From Lachnospiraceae bacterium NC2008 (GTDB taxonomy: Bacteria > Bacillota > Clostridia > Lachnospirales > Lachnospiraceae), in contig JHWS01000005.1 of the NCBI GenBank assembly GCA_000687675.1, forward strand, positions 186,001 to 250,000: a stretch of 64,000 nt of DNA, given 5' to 3'. The notes below the pieces were generated by a model. That model did not search any database. It saw only the letters and a list, made by a program, of their open reading frames with translations, and was not told the DNA's origin. A program made the translations under genes and the position numbers. Shown here one piece after another: positions 29,934-37,850 of this stretch; position 1 is the first letter of the stretch, and the number at the start of each line of letters is the position of its first letter.

Positions 29934-29976
29934 ATTATACCAATGGAATATGATAATATCAACATACCAATGGTAT
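29934..29976 (-). promoter_or_regulatory. Autoregulated promoter of the XRE gene
   Basis: On the minus strand TTGATA (29957-29962) and TATAAT (29934-29939) are 17 bp apart. ATACCAATGG occurs at 29937-29946 and 29964-29973; the second copy extends into the palindrome ATACC-aat-GGTAT (29964-29976). Confidence 0.6.
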
Positions 29977-30051
29977 ACAGTGTAAGGGCTAAAAAAGATG
30001 GCATATGCAGCAGCTATCGCAAAATAAAATTATTCATAAATGAAATATCCC

Positions 30052-30080
30052 TTGACACCATAAGCCTATAAACATAATAT
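30052..30080 (+). promoter_or_regulatory. Promoter of the type III antitoxin RNA
   Basis: Consensus TTGACA (30052-30057), a 17-bp spacer and TAATAT (30075-30080). The transcript would start near 30087 and run through the repeats. Confidence 0.75.
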
Positions 30081-30127
30081 AAAAATACATCTAAGTGATG
30101 TAAATTGGTTTCCTTACCAAGCAAAAT

Positions 30128-30240
30128 GGGAACTTTAAAAGATGGGAGCCCCACCATATAAAACAAACGGGAACTTTAAAAGATGGGAACCCTACCATAT
30201 AAAATAAATGGGAACTATAAAAGACGGGAACCCTACCGGC
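30128..30240 (+). ncRNA. Type III antitoxin RNA (ToxI-like) repeats
   Basis: Three tandem units start with GGGAAC at 30128, 30169 and 30210: two full 41-nt units and one ending near 30240. Each holds GGGAACTTTAAAAGATGGGA-type sequence followed by ACC. Type III antitoxins are pseudoknotted RNA repeats cut and bound by the toxin. Promoter, repeats, terminator and toxin gene occur in the canonical order. An upstream near-repeat ending ACCAAGCAAAAT (30115-30127) may be a partial unit. Confidence 0.85.
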
Positions 30241-30253
30241 AAAAAAGGAGTTT

Positions 30254-30286
30254 ATGGGCTGCATCTAATGATGCAGCCCATTTTTA
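30254..30286 (+). terminator. Terminator between antitoxin RNA and toxin
   Basis: An 11-bp stem ATGGGCTGCAT/ATGCAGCCCAT (30254-30264 with 30271-30281), a 6-nt loop and T's. In ToxIN systems this leaky terminator sets the excess of antitoxin RNA over toxin mRNA. Confidence 0.88.
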
Positions 30287-30305
30287 GTTGTAAGTGGAGG
30301 AGTAA

Positions 30306-30875
30306 ATGAAAGTAATTGACTTCTATTATATTGATTTGAAGTACATTAGGGATTTGTCTAAAGTAGATGATAATGTTATGTCTATATCACCGCAGCGTGG
30401 AAAACAGAAACGTCCCTTTGTTGGTGTGATTGTGTTACTTAATGGGAGAAGATACTGCATTCCACTGACGTCTCCTAAGTTTAAGTTTAAGACGATGAAA
30501 AGTCAGGTTGATCTTCTTAAGATATTTGATGAAAGTAAGAAAGACGATAATGGCGCCCCAAAACTGATTGGAGTATTAAATATCAACAATATGATTCCTG
30601 TCGATGAACCATTTATCAGTAAGGTTGACCTGACTATCCACGATAATGATAGGTCTAACATAAAAGTACATAAGCAGCTAATGCAGAAACAGCTCAGGTG
30701 GTGTCGTGCTCATGTTGATACAATAGAGAATCGTGCTAATAAAGTTTACGATATGGTTGTAAACCATCCTGACAAGAACTGTAAACTAGTTAGACGTTCA
30801 TCGAAGTTTATTAAATTGGAAATTATAGCTGATAAACTAGAAAAAAAGAAATATAACATGCAAATTAACACGTAA
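30306..30875 (+). CDS. Type III toxin, ToxN/AbiQ-family endoribonuclease
   Basis: A 189-residue protein of the ToxN/AbiQ/CptN family. It starts KVIDFYYIDLKYIRDL and has the conserved region RPFVGVIVLLNGRRYCIPLTSPK followed by LGVLNINNMIPV-like sequence. These toxins cut RNA at adenine-rich sites, are held inactive by the ToxI repeats, and cause abortive infection when phage upset the balance. GGAGG lies before ATG. Length matches the family. The tandem repeats and terminator directly upstream support the call. Confidence 0.92.
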   Translation: MKVIDFYYIDLKYIRDLSKVDDNVMSISPQRGKQKRPFVGVIVLLNGRRYCIPLTSPKFKFKTMKSQVDLLKIFDESKKDDNGAPKLIGVLNINNMIPVDEPFISKVDLTIHDNDRSNIKVHKQLMQKQLRWCRAHVDTIENRANKVYDMVVNHPDKNCKLVRRSSKFIKLEIIADKLEKKKYNMQINT

Positions 30876-30967
30876 ATATACTTGTGATAATACTGTCCAT
30901 ATTGTATTTTTTAATTAAACTATAATTATAAATTAATATAACATTTTACATAGGAGGTGTGTGCCTT

Positions 30968-31228
30968 ATGCCAAGTATTATGCCTATTTCAGATTTGAGA
31001 AACTATACAGAAGTTCTTAAGGAAGTTGATAAAAAAAATCGAGTATATCTTACGAGAAATGGTCATGGCGCCTATACAATTATGACAGTGGCTGAAGCGG
31101 ATGAATTGGATAAATTAAGAGCTGCAAGGGCACTTGCTAATGATCTTAAAAGAGCTGAAGAAAGAGCAAATAGAGAAGGATGGATTGAAGCTGATGACTT
31201 TGATAGAGAAATGGGGATTATAGATTGA
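30968..31228 (+). CDS. Phd/YefM-family antitoxin
   Basis: An 86-residue protein with the typical N-terminus MPSIMPISDLRNY and the RVYLTRNGHGAYTIMTV strand region of Phd/YefM antitoxins, which bind their own promoter and neutralise RelE/Doc-type toxins. AGGAGG precedes ATG 30968. The expected toxin gene downstream is reduced to a short fragment, so this is an orphan antitoxin or pairs with a toxin elsewhere. Confidence 0.88.
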   Translation: MPSIMPISDLRNYTEVLKEVDKKNRVYLTRNGHGAYTIMTVAEADELDKLRAARALANDLKRAEERANREGWIEADDFDREMGIID

Positions 31229-31299
31229 AACGATTAATGAATTCTCCTGATTTGCAGAAGTTGGTTATAAGGATATTGCATTTTAAAAAATCTATATAG
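31225..31299 (+). pseudogene. Possible truncated toxin remnant
   Basis: A 24-codon frame starting at a TTG that overlaps the antitoxin stop (start KRLMNSPDLQKL, ending in IRILHFKKSI). RelE/ParE toxins often begin in this way and overlap the antitoxin. It is too short to identify firmly; the reading is inferred from position. Confidence 0.3.
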
Positions 31300-31310
31300 G
31301 TGATATACGG

Positions 31311-32762
31311 ATGAATAAAATTACTTTTAATTTAGAAAAGAAAATGAAAAAAGTGTTGCTAATGCTAATACTTGCATCAGTTATTGTGACCGGATGTGGT
31401 TCAAAGGATGAGAAAAGAACTAGAGTAAAATCACATTATAATGTATCTGTAAAAGTCCTTGGTGCAAATGAGACAGGACCTATTAGAGGGGCGCAAGTTA
31501 GGCTTAAGTATGATGATATAGTAGATGGAAAATTTTCATCTGATTATGGAACTGTTGATTTTGAAAATATAAAGTCAAGAGATTATGTTATTGAAATATC
31601 GGCAGATGGATACAATGAAAGTCAAATTGAAATAGATGAGCTTAATGAAGATAAAGAATATGTAATTGCCTTAGTTCCTGAAATTACTAATGATGATGCA
31701 ATGGTTCTTCTTTCATGGAAAGGAGACCAGGATGTTGATTTATGTGCATTTAATTCTAAGGTAAATGAATACGTAAATATAGGTCATCCAGTTGATAGTG
31801 AGCAGAATGTTTTTCTTTACGCAGATCATGGTTCATCAGAGCCATTTGAACTATTATATATTCACAATGCAAGTGATGAATTTAAAAGAACTATCTATGT
31901 AACTGATTCAGAGATGGTTAAAGAAGGAACTTCATCTAGGATGGAAGATGATGGTGTAACAGTTAGTGTTTATACTAACAAAGGTTTAATTTATTCTACT
32001 ACAGCATCTCAAAGCGAAACTGCACCGATTTGGTGTCCGATTTATATATACGCTGGTAATGTATACGAGCAGCAAGAATATATTTCTGACACTACTAAAG
32101 ATGAATTTTCTTGGATTAACTATGACAAAACAGTTGCGGTTACAGATACTAATTCAGCAGATACAAATGTAGATCAAAATATTTCTAACATTGCAGATGA
32201 TTTGAATGAGGATCAAAACATATCTAGCTCTTCGGATGATTCATGGAAAAAGGCATATCTCAATTATTTAGAAAATGATTTTCAGGCGTGGACTTTTGAT
32301 CAAAGTACTGTAGATAAAAATAGTTTGACTGGTGATTTTATTTATGTAGATGATGATATACCTGAACTAGTACTATATTATTTTGAAGTAGAACATTGTG
32401 ACAATCATGAATATATTTATAGTTATCATAACGGTGAGGTTCAAAAATTAGTAGATGTTGATGATATTGCTGGATCTAGGAATTTTGATATAGATTCATA
32501 TGTAGAAAGAAGTGGTATGCTTTGCTTTAGTGAACGTAATTTTGACTATTATGTTTGTAGCATATATGCTTTATCCAATTCAGGATTTAATCCAATTCAT
32601 TATTGTTGTTCAGATTTTGATGGATATACTGTAGATGGTGAAGAATGTGATCATGAAGTCGATAAGTATGATTTAAGTGATTATTATGATTTTTCTAAAG
32701 CAAAAGATGTAAATTCGTATAAGTATACATATAGCGAATTAGTTAATTATCTTTCAAATTAA
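31311..32762 (+). CDS. Secreted lipoprotein of unknown function
   Basis: A 483-residue protein with a lipoprotein signal (KKVLLMLILASVIVTGC; lipobox VTGC). A beta-rich domain resembling carboxypeptidase-regulatory or collagen-binding-B folds follows (IRGAQVRLKYDD...YVIEISADGY), then a Trp/Asp-rich region (WKGDQDVDLCAF) as in YfaP-like proteins, an Asp/Asn-rich linker (about 285-310) and an acidic C-terminal domain. Translation may begin at 31311 (AGGTGA upstream) or at ATG 31344, directly before the signal peptide. Anchored outside the membrane; role unknown. Confidence 0.75.
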   Translation: MNKITFNLEKKMKKVLLMLILASVIVTGCGSKDEKRTRVKSHYNVSVKVLGANETGPIRGAQVRLKYDDIVDGKFSSDYGTVDFENIKSRDYVIEISADGYNESQIEIDELNEDKEYVIALVPEITNDDAMVLLSWKGDQDVDLCAFNSKVNEYVNIGHPVDSEQNVFLYADHGSSEPFELLYIHNASDEFKRTIYVTDSEMVKEGTSSRMEDDGVTVSVYTNKGLIYSTTASQSETAPIWCPIYIYAGNVYEQQEYISDTTKDEFSWINYDKTVAVTDTNSADTNVDQNISNIADDLNEDQNISSSSDDSWKKAYLNYLENDFQAWTFDQSTVDKNSLTGDFIYVDDDIPELVLYYFEVEHCDNHEYIYSYHNGEVQKLVDVDDIAGSRNFDIDSYVERSGMLCFSERNFDYYVCSIYALSNSGFNPIHYCCSDFDGYTVDGEECDHEVDKYDLSDYYDFSKAKDVNSYKYTYSELVNYLSN

Positions 32763-32790
32763 AACTACTTTGAATATAATATTAATTAAC

Positions 32791-32826
32791 AAAGGCGTCA
32801 TAGTAATAAACTATAGCGCCTTTTTG
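32791..32826 (+). terminator. Terminator after the lipoprotein gene
   Basis: AAAGGCG..ATAG pairs with CTAT..CGCCTTT (32791-32803 with 32811-32823) and five T's follow. An extended -10 (TGATATACT, about 32849) for the next gene lies downstream. Confidence 0.8.
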
Positions 32827-32900
32827 TATATTGTAGGGGTATCACCTGTGATATACTAAATGGAATAGGAATAAAGTAAAACAAAGAAAGAGGAAAAACT

Positions 32901-33758
32901 ATGTTTTGTGGTAAATGTGGCGCAGATAATCCAAATGACAATATGTTCTGTAACAAGTGCGGAGCACCACTTGGAGCACCAGCAGGTGCACAGCCTATGC
33001 AGAATCAGCCTATAATGAATCAAGGATACAATCCAAATATGTATCAGCATCCAGCAAATAAGGGAAACAATACAGCAGTAATTGTAGCAGCTGTTTCAGT
33101 GTTTGTTTCTATACTTGTTGTAATGACTTGTTTAATCTTATTTGTTTGGAAACCATTTGAAAAAGATGATAAAGGTGATAGATCAAGAAACTCAGGAAGA
33201 GATTCTGGTTATTCGGCGGCATCTAATAGAAAAAGTGGGGATAGCTCTTCTTCAGCAAGTTCAAGAGATTATTCAGGACCAGGTGAAAAGATAGAATCAC
33301 CAGCACCAGCTGTTGAAGCTACAGCTGCACCATCATATGATCAATCAATGCCAGCTGATGCAAGTGTATATTCTAGTAATCCAGAAGATATATTCTATAT
33401 CTTCTTTCAAGCATTCTTATATGGTGATCCTGATACTGTATATGACTGCTATCCACCATTCGATAAACCTAGTTATTCAGAGATTGAGATGTGGCTAGAA
33501 CAAAACAGTGAACTTAAATATGACTTTGGATATACAGCCGTTGGTTATCACACATATACAGACTCAGAATATAATGACTTAATTGATAGAATATATAATG
33601 AAACAGGCTACATAGCTAATGAAATAGATGAAGCTGCGGTAGTATATACACATTATTATCTGGATGAATATGAAGAACTTGATGATGAAATGATAGTAAT
33701 CAAAATTAGCGGTAGATGGTATATCTATGACCTTGGAGATATAGATATTTATATTTAA
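32901..33758 (+). CDS. Zinc-ribbon membrane protein
   Basis: A 285-residue protein. N-terminal zinc ribbon FCGKCGADNPNDNMFCNKCGA has four Cys; a Gln/Asn/Pro-rich linker follows, then one membrane helix near residues 55-80 (VIVAAVSVFVSILVVMTCLILFV split by the lipid core), a Ser/Pro-rich extracellular linker and an acidic domain with many Tyr and Asp. This layout is common in Lachnospiraceae surface or stress proteins without known function. It may be cotranscribed with the small gene that follows. Confidence 0.8.
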   Translation: MFCGKCGADNPNDNMFCNKCGAPLGAPAGAQPMQNQPIMNQGYNPNMYQHPANKGNNTAVIVAAVSVFVSILVVMTCLILFVWKPFEKDDKGDRSRNSGRDSGYSAASNRKSGDSSSSASSRDYSGPGEKIESPAPAVEATAAPSYDQSMPADASVYSSNPEDIFYIFFQAFLYGDPDTVYDCYPPFDKPSYSEIEMWLEQNSELKYDFGYTAVGYHTYTDSEYNDLIDRIYNETGYIANEIDEAAVVYTHYYLDEYEELDDEMIVIKISGRWYIYDLGDIDIYI

Positions 33759-33769
33759 AAAATATTAAT

Positions 33770-34147
33770 ATGGATGCAGAAACTAAGAAAAAACTAGAAC
33801 TTTTAAAAGAAAAGGCAAAGATAAAAGAAAAGAATATTGCCTTAGAGAAAAATGTACTTCTTAAGGAATGCTTAGATGCACTTGGAACATATAGGATATG
33901 TGAAGAAGATAATGAGATAAAGAAGGTTGAATCTTTAGTATCTAAGGCTAAAATATATTCTCATGATGATAAGATATCTCTAGATGAAGATAAGGAATAT
34001 TATATCTTATGGGATGAAGCAACACTTCCAGTTGTTATTAGTAAAGGCAATAATATCCTTAGCTGTTATGAAGATGTAATGGCTGTATCGTTTGAGACAT
34101 ACCTTGTGTCGTTGCTAACTGAAGAAGTAACCGGTATTAAACATTAA
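33770..34147 (+). CDS. Hypothetical protein
   Basis: A 125-residue protein, not recognised. The first 45 residues are a charged, probably coiled-coil helix (TKKKLELLKEKAKIKEKN); the remainder looks like a small alpha/beta domain. It starts 12 nt after the zinc-ribbon gene with only a weak ribosome site, suggesting coupling. Confidence 0.6.
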   Translation: MDAETKKKLELLKEKAKIKEKNIALEKNVLLKECLDALGTYRICEEDNEIKKVESLVSKAKIYSHDDKISLDEDKEYYILWDEATLPVVISKGNNILSCYEDVMAVSFETYLVSLLTEEVTGIKH

Positions 34148-34195
34148 TGTATTTTGATGATTTAGAACTAGCATTACCCAGTAGATATAAAGAAT

Positions 34196-34222
34196 AGCCC
34201 AGCGATTACGCTGGGCTGTTCT
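34196..34222 (+). terminator. Terminator-like hairpin
   Basis: A perfect 9-bp stem AGCCCAGCG/CGCTGGGCT (34196-34204 with 34209-34217) with loop ATTA and a poor T-tract. Confidence 0.6.
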
Positions 34223-34347
34223 ATTATAGGAGTTTGAGTAGAGATTACTGCTATGATTTTAGTTTGGGGGTATTATGTCGCTAATAATCTTGAAGAAGTT
34301 TTGTGCCCAGTAAATATTACAGATAACGAATAGTCTGATGATATGAA

Positions 34348-34401
34348 AAAGTATACGTTGACAAAGTATACCTTATCAAAGTATACTTTAATAAAGTACA
34401 A
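34348..34401 (+). promoter_or_regulatory. Four 15-bp iterons overlapping a promoter
   Basis: AAAGTATAC starts at 34348, 34363 and 34378, and AAAGTACAA at 34393: an exact 15-bp period with the palindromic core GTATAC. TTGACA (34359-34364) lies 17-18 bp before a TATAC-type -10, so the iterons overlap the promoter of the following XRE gene and are likely its operator. Confidence 0.65.
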
Positions 34402-34419
34402 ACGATTGGAGATATGGTT

Positions 34420-34650
34420 ATGAATATTTCTGACAGGATAAAAGAATTACGAAAGAAAACCGGATTATCACAAAGTAAGTTTTCAGCTAAATTCGGGATT
34501 CCCGTAAGGACTCTTCAGCAGTGGGAACAGGGAATAAGCGCTCCTCCGGAATATTTGGTCAGAATGATGGCGTATATTATGCTGCTTGAGGAAAATAAGC
34601 AAATAAAGTACGAAGAAGCGGAAGGGGAAGAATATGGAGATGACGAATGA
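34420..34650 (+). CDS. Small XRE-family DNA-binding protein
   Basis: A 76-residue protein that is mostly a helix-turn-helix (RKKTGLSQSKFSAKFGIPVR, then TLQQWEQGISAPP), of the kind often paired with toxin or antirepressor genes. ATG 34420 is 8 nt after GGAG. It overlaps the next gene by 17 nt. It is the probable reader of the 15-bp iterons in its promoter. Confidence 0.85.
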   Translation: MNISDRIKELRKKTGLSQSKFSAKFGIPVRTLQQWEQGISAPPEYLVRMMAYIMLLEENKQIKYEEAEGEEYGDDE

Positions 34651-35509
34651 TAGAGTTCAATTATTTGAAGACCAGCCCATTAGGACGGCGTGGATAGAGG
34701 ATGAAGAAGAATGGTATTTTTCGATTGTGGATGTAGTTGGTGTGCTTTCTGAAAGCAAAGATCCAACATCTTATTGGAGAAAACTCAAGCAAAGATTAAA
34801 AGAGGAAGGGAATGAAACCGTGACAAATTGTCACGCTTTGAAAATGACTGCTCAAGACGGCAAAAAAAGATTAACTGACGTCGCAAACACCGAACAATTG
34901 CTTCGCTTGATCCAATCTATTCCTTCGAAAAAAGCTGAACCATTCAAGCTGTGGCTGGCCCAGGTAGGTCGAGAGCGGATAGAGGAAGTAATCGATCCGG
35001 AGCTGACAATCGAGAGAGCACTTGAAACCTATGCTAAGAAGGGCTATTCAAGGGAGTGGATCAATCAGCGCCTGCAGGCAATTCAGGTAAGAAAAGAACT
35101 AACAGATGAGTGGGACAAACGCTGCGTAAAGAAAGGGGTAGAATATGCAATCCTGACAGATGAGATTACGAAAGCCTGGTCCGGGATGACAACGCGACAG
35201 TATAAGAATCATAAAGGTTTGAAAAAGGAAAATCTCAGGGATAATATGTCAACATTGGAGTTGGTGCTTAATATGCTGGCTGAGGCTACTACTACAGAAA
35301 TATCTAAACAAAAGCAACCGGAGTCTTTTGAGGAAAATCGGATGGTCGCTATTGAAGGTGGAGAAGCTGCGGGAGAAGCACGAATGGCTGTGGAAAAGAG
35401 GACCGGAAAACCTGTAATCACGAATAAAAATGCAGCCCAATTGCAAGATTTAGTTACAGGTCTCATTGAAACTATAAATGACAAAAGCGATGATCAAGAA
35501 GGGGAATAA
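34634..35509 (+). CDS. Bro-N domain phage-antirepressor-like protein
   Basis: A 291-residue protein with an N-terminal Bro-N domain (WIEDEEEWYFSIVDVVGVLS, then SYWRKLKQRL and VTNCHALKM), followed by a helical region found in DinD-like and BRO-family proteins. Such proteins bind DNA or antagonise repressors and are carried by phages and mobile elements. The gene overlaps the upstream XRE gene, implying coupling. The codon string for VTNCH contains the palindrome GTGACAAATTGTCAC (34820-34834), which recurs near other island genes. Confidence 0.85.
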   Translation: MEMTNDRVQLFEDQPIRTAWIEDEEEWYFSIVDVVGVLSESKDPTSYWRKLKQRLKEEGNETVTNCHALKMTAQDGKKRLTDVANTEQLLRLIQSIPSKKAEPFKLWLAQVGRERIEEVIDPELTIERALETYAKKGYSREWINQRLQAIQVRKELTDEWDKRCVKKGVEYAILTDEITKAWSGMTTRQYKNHKGLKKENLRDNMSTLELVLNMLAEATTTEISKQKQPESFEENRMVAIEGGEAAGEARMAVEKRTGKPVITNKNAAQLQDLVTGLIETINDKSDDQEGE

Positions 35510-35569
35510 TAAGCTAAGAAGAAATCAAAAAAATTCGGAAAAAAGTAATATGCGCGGGAGGGGTTTTTA

Positions 35570-36514
35570 GTGAAAAAAAGTGAGATTATACTATTTGAAA
35601 CGAAAGACAAGGAAGTAACGTTGTCAGTCCCGATGGATGGAGATACGGTGTGGCTGACGCAAGAACAAATGAGCAGTCTATTTGATACGGCTAGGTCATC
35701 TATAGCGTACCATATTGGAAATATTTTCAAGGAAGGGGAACTTGAGAAAAATACTTCTGTCGAAATTTTCGACAGAAGTACAAATAGTGCATCAAGACCG
35801 CCCAAATATTACAATTTAGATGTCATTATATCTGTAGGCTACCGCGTAAAATCAAAACGGGGTATCGAATTTCGTCAGTGGGCAAGTAAAATCTTAAAGC
35901 AGTACATGATTGATGGCTATGCAATAAATGAGAAACGCTTACATGCATTACAAAAGACAGTGGATATCCAAACACGAATGTTGGCAGATGCATTAAATGT
36001 CGAGGAAAAGGATATTTTAAAAGCCGTAAATATGTATACAGATGCCTTGATGTTGTTAGATCAGTATGATCACCAAGCAATAGTTAAACCTGATGGAAAG
36101 GCTCCTGTATATAGGATTACTTATGATGACTGTATGACGATGGTTTCTCATATGAGGGATTCTTTTGATACGGATGTCTTCGGTGTAGAAAAAGAAGTTG
36201 GAAAAGTGAATGGGATTATTTCTGCAATATACCAAAGTGTATTTGGTGAAGATGCCTACCCGACTATTGAAGAAAAGGCGGCTAACTTACTTTATTTTAT
36301 GATCAAGGATCATCCGTTTGCAGATGGTTGCAAAAGAATCGCAGCTTCCTTGTTCCTGGAATTCTTGGAGAGGAATCAAGCTTTGTTTAAAGATGGCAGT
36401 AAGCGTATTGGCGACGGTGAATTGGTAGCTATTACGCTTATGATTGCGGAATCGAATCCGGACGAAAAGGATATCATGGTTAAGCTGGTGATGAATTTAC
36501 TGGATATGAAATAG
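35570..36514 (+). CDS. RhuM/Fic-domain protein with a variant Fic motif
   Basis: A 314-residue protein starting at GTG after GGGAGGGG. Residues about 1-130 form the RhuM virulence/DNA-binding-like domain (VWLTQEQMSSLFDTARSSI). Residues about 190-314 form a Fic/Doc domain. The Fic core reads HPFADGCKR, with Cys where most family members have Asn (HPFxxGNxR). Fic enzymes transfer AMP or phosphate to proteins; whether this variant is active is unclear. It is likely a toxin-like accessory gene of the island. Confidence 0.88.
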   Translation: MKKSEIILFETKDKEVTLSVPMDGDTVWLTQEQMSSLFDTARSSIAYHIGNIFKEGELEKNTSVEIFDRSTNSASRPPKYYNLDVIISVGYRVKSKRGIEFRQWASKILKQYMIDGYAINEKRLHALQKTVDIQTRMLADALNVEEKDILKAVNMYTDALMLLDQYDHQAIVKPDGKAPVYRITYDDCMTMVSHMRDSFDTDVFGVEKEVGKVNGIISAIYQSVFGEDAYPTIEEKAANLLYFMIKDHPFADGCKRIAASLFLEFLERNQALFKDGSKRIGDGELVAITLMIAESNPDEKDIMVKLVMNLLDMK

Positions 36515-36623
36515 AATAGCAGCTAGTTATGCTTTTATGGGGCACTTGTCATCTTATTTACTTTATTAAGGAAAGATTGATGTAATAATATTTACAGAAA
36601 TGTAGAGGTCATAAAGTGAAAAT

Positions 36624-37058
36624 ATGGAAATTATAAATATATATTTAGTTGTTTGTGCTTTATTAGCTGCAATTTCAATATCAGTAATTACGCTAATTAT
36701 TCTTATAGCTTTAAAGATGAAGAAGCACAAAAATGTTGGAACAGCCTTAAGGATAGGTACAGTTGCAGGAATAGTTTTGGGGTGCATAGTTACTATATGG
36801 CTCTGCTCACATAAATCATATCCACTGATTAATGATTGGGCATTCCTAGGAAAAGATATTAATGACATAGAACAAAAATATAAGATATTTGAGCAGTATG
36901 TCATGAGAGAGGATGGATCAGGATATGCGGTCTTGATGACAGAACAGATCACAGGCAAAGATATGTATGATTCGGGTGATTATTCTTGCTATAATATGGA
37001 ATTTGACAAGAATGGAAAAATTGTCAAAGTGTATTGTTCAGGACCAATAGGAGGATGA
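36624..37058 (+). CDS. Hypothetical membrane protein
   Basis: A 144-residue protein with two N-terminal membrane helices (residues about 4-30 and 42-62) and a small C-terminal domain outside the core (YKIFEQYVMREDGSGYAV). Not recognised. The ribosome site is weak. The codons GKIVKVYCSGPIGG at the end are typical of small lipobox-free surface domains. It precedes a VanZ gene. Confidence 0.6.
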   Translation: MEIINIYLVVCALLAAISISVITLIILIALKMKKHKNVGTALRIGTVAGIVLGCIVTIWLCSHKSYPLINDWAFLGKDINDIEQKYKIFEQYVMREDGSGYAVLMTEQITGKDMYDSGDYSCYNMEFDKNGKIVKVYCSGPIGG

Positions 37059-37140
37059 AATTACCTGACGAAGAAATGGAAACTATACTCTTTGGAGTAG
37101 GATATTACGATTAAATGCAAAACTAAAGGGGCACTTCATA

Positions 37141-37677
37141 ATGCTTGAAATCACATACTTTCAACTTTTAATTTTTATATCAATAATATGGGTTATTACC
37201 CGTTTGGCTATAGCAATAAAATCGAAGACATTTTCATTAAAGCGTGAATGTCAGTTGCTTTTAGTCTATGTGTGTATCATTGTTATTAGCAGATTCGTAT
37301 ACTTCGGATTCCATCTTGAAGATGGAAAGATACCGACATTAAAGATAGGATTTGGAGATAATATCCATGAGATGATTAGTATCATTCCTTTTTATTTTCT
37401 TGTAGACCGGTATGATGGCTATATGATTAACATTATTGGGAATATCATGATGTTCATACCTGTTGGTGTCGTGTGGCCTATCTGCTTTAGCAAGCTTGAT
37501 ACTATAAGAAAGAACATATTGGCAGGTGCTGGATTTTCTTTGTTTGTCGAAGTGACTCAGCTTTTTTGCCTTGGAAGACATACAGATGTTGATGATTTAA
37601 TCTTAAATACTATTGGTGTGGCAATCGGTACATGCATTGCGTTTTTGATTCGTAGAAAGAAGAAAGCCAGTTGGTGA
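37141..37677 (+). CDS. VanZ-family membrane protein
   Basis: A 178-residue protein with about four membrane helices and the VanZ signature NIIGNIMMFIPVGVV...FSLFVEVTQLFCLGRHTDVDDLILN. VanZ-like proteins are linked to teicoplanin or lipopeptide resistance in some species, but most chromosomal members are uncharacterised. A palindrome at 37671-37691 overlaps its stop codon. Confidence 0.88.
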   Translation: MLEITYFQLLIFISIIWVITRLAIAIKSKTFSLKRECQLLLVYVCIIVISRFVYFGFHLEDGKIPTLKIGFGDNIHEMISIIPFYFLVDRYDGYMINIIGNIMMFIPVGVVWPICFSKLDTIRKNILAGAGFSLFVEVTQLFCLGRHTDVDDLILNTIGVAIGTCIAFLIRRKKKASW

Positions 37678-37691
37678 CAAATTGTCACCAA
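37671..37691. repeat. Palindrome TTGGTGACAAATTGTCACCAA
   Basis: A perfect 10-bp inverted repeat around one base, at the VanZ stop. Related palindromes occur at 40091-40107 and 41960-41976, and the core GTGACAAATTGTCAC sits within the Bro-N gene (34820-34834). Confidence 0.7.
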
Positions 37692-37743
37692 ATGAAAATG
37701 AAGTCTGATTATTCGTTGTTAAAATGTAAATTGAATTTATATA

Positions 37744-37850
37744 CTGCTTATGATATCATACCGTCATAAGCAGTTTTCTTATATTTGGCACTAGTTGCCG
37801 TCTAATAAACATATCTAATTTCTGAAATTCCTGCTTATGTTCCAATTATT
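37744..37850 (+). repeat. Dispersed repeat, copy 1 (contains terminator-like hairpin)
   Basis: About 107 bp closely resemble 40127-40235. The first 30 bp form CTGCTTATGA/TCATAAGCAG followed by T's, a terminator-like hairpin (37744-37777). The repeat ends inside the Rpn-like remnant. Confidence 0.65.

Noticed and set aside
29889-30071. 60-codon frame between the XRE gene and the antitoxin RNA
   Set aside because: It overlaps the XRE promoter and operators and the antitoxin promoter; no ribosome site precedes its start.
30128-30240. Tandem repeats as a CRISPR array
   Set aside because: Units are contiguous without variable spacers, number only three, and sit in front of a ToxN-like gene; a type III antitoxin RNA explains them.
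37055-37114. 19-codon frame between the membrane protein and VanZ genes
   Set aside because: The GGAGG lies directly on the start codon with no spacing and the peptide resembles nothing; probably chance.
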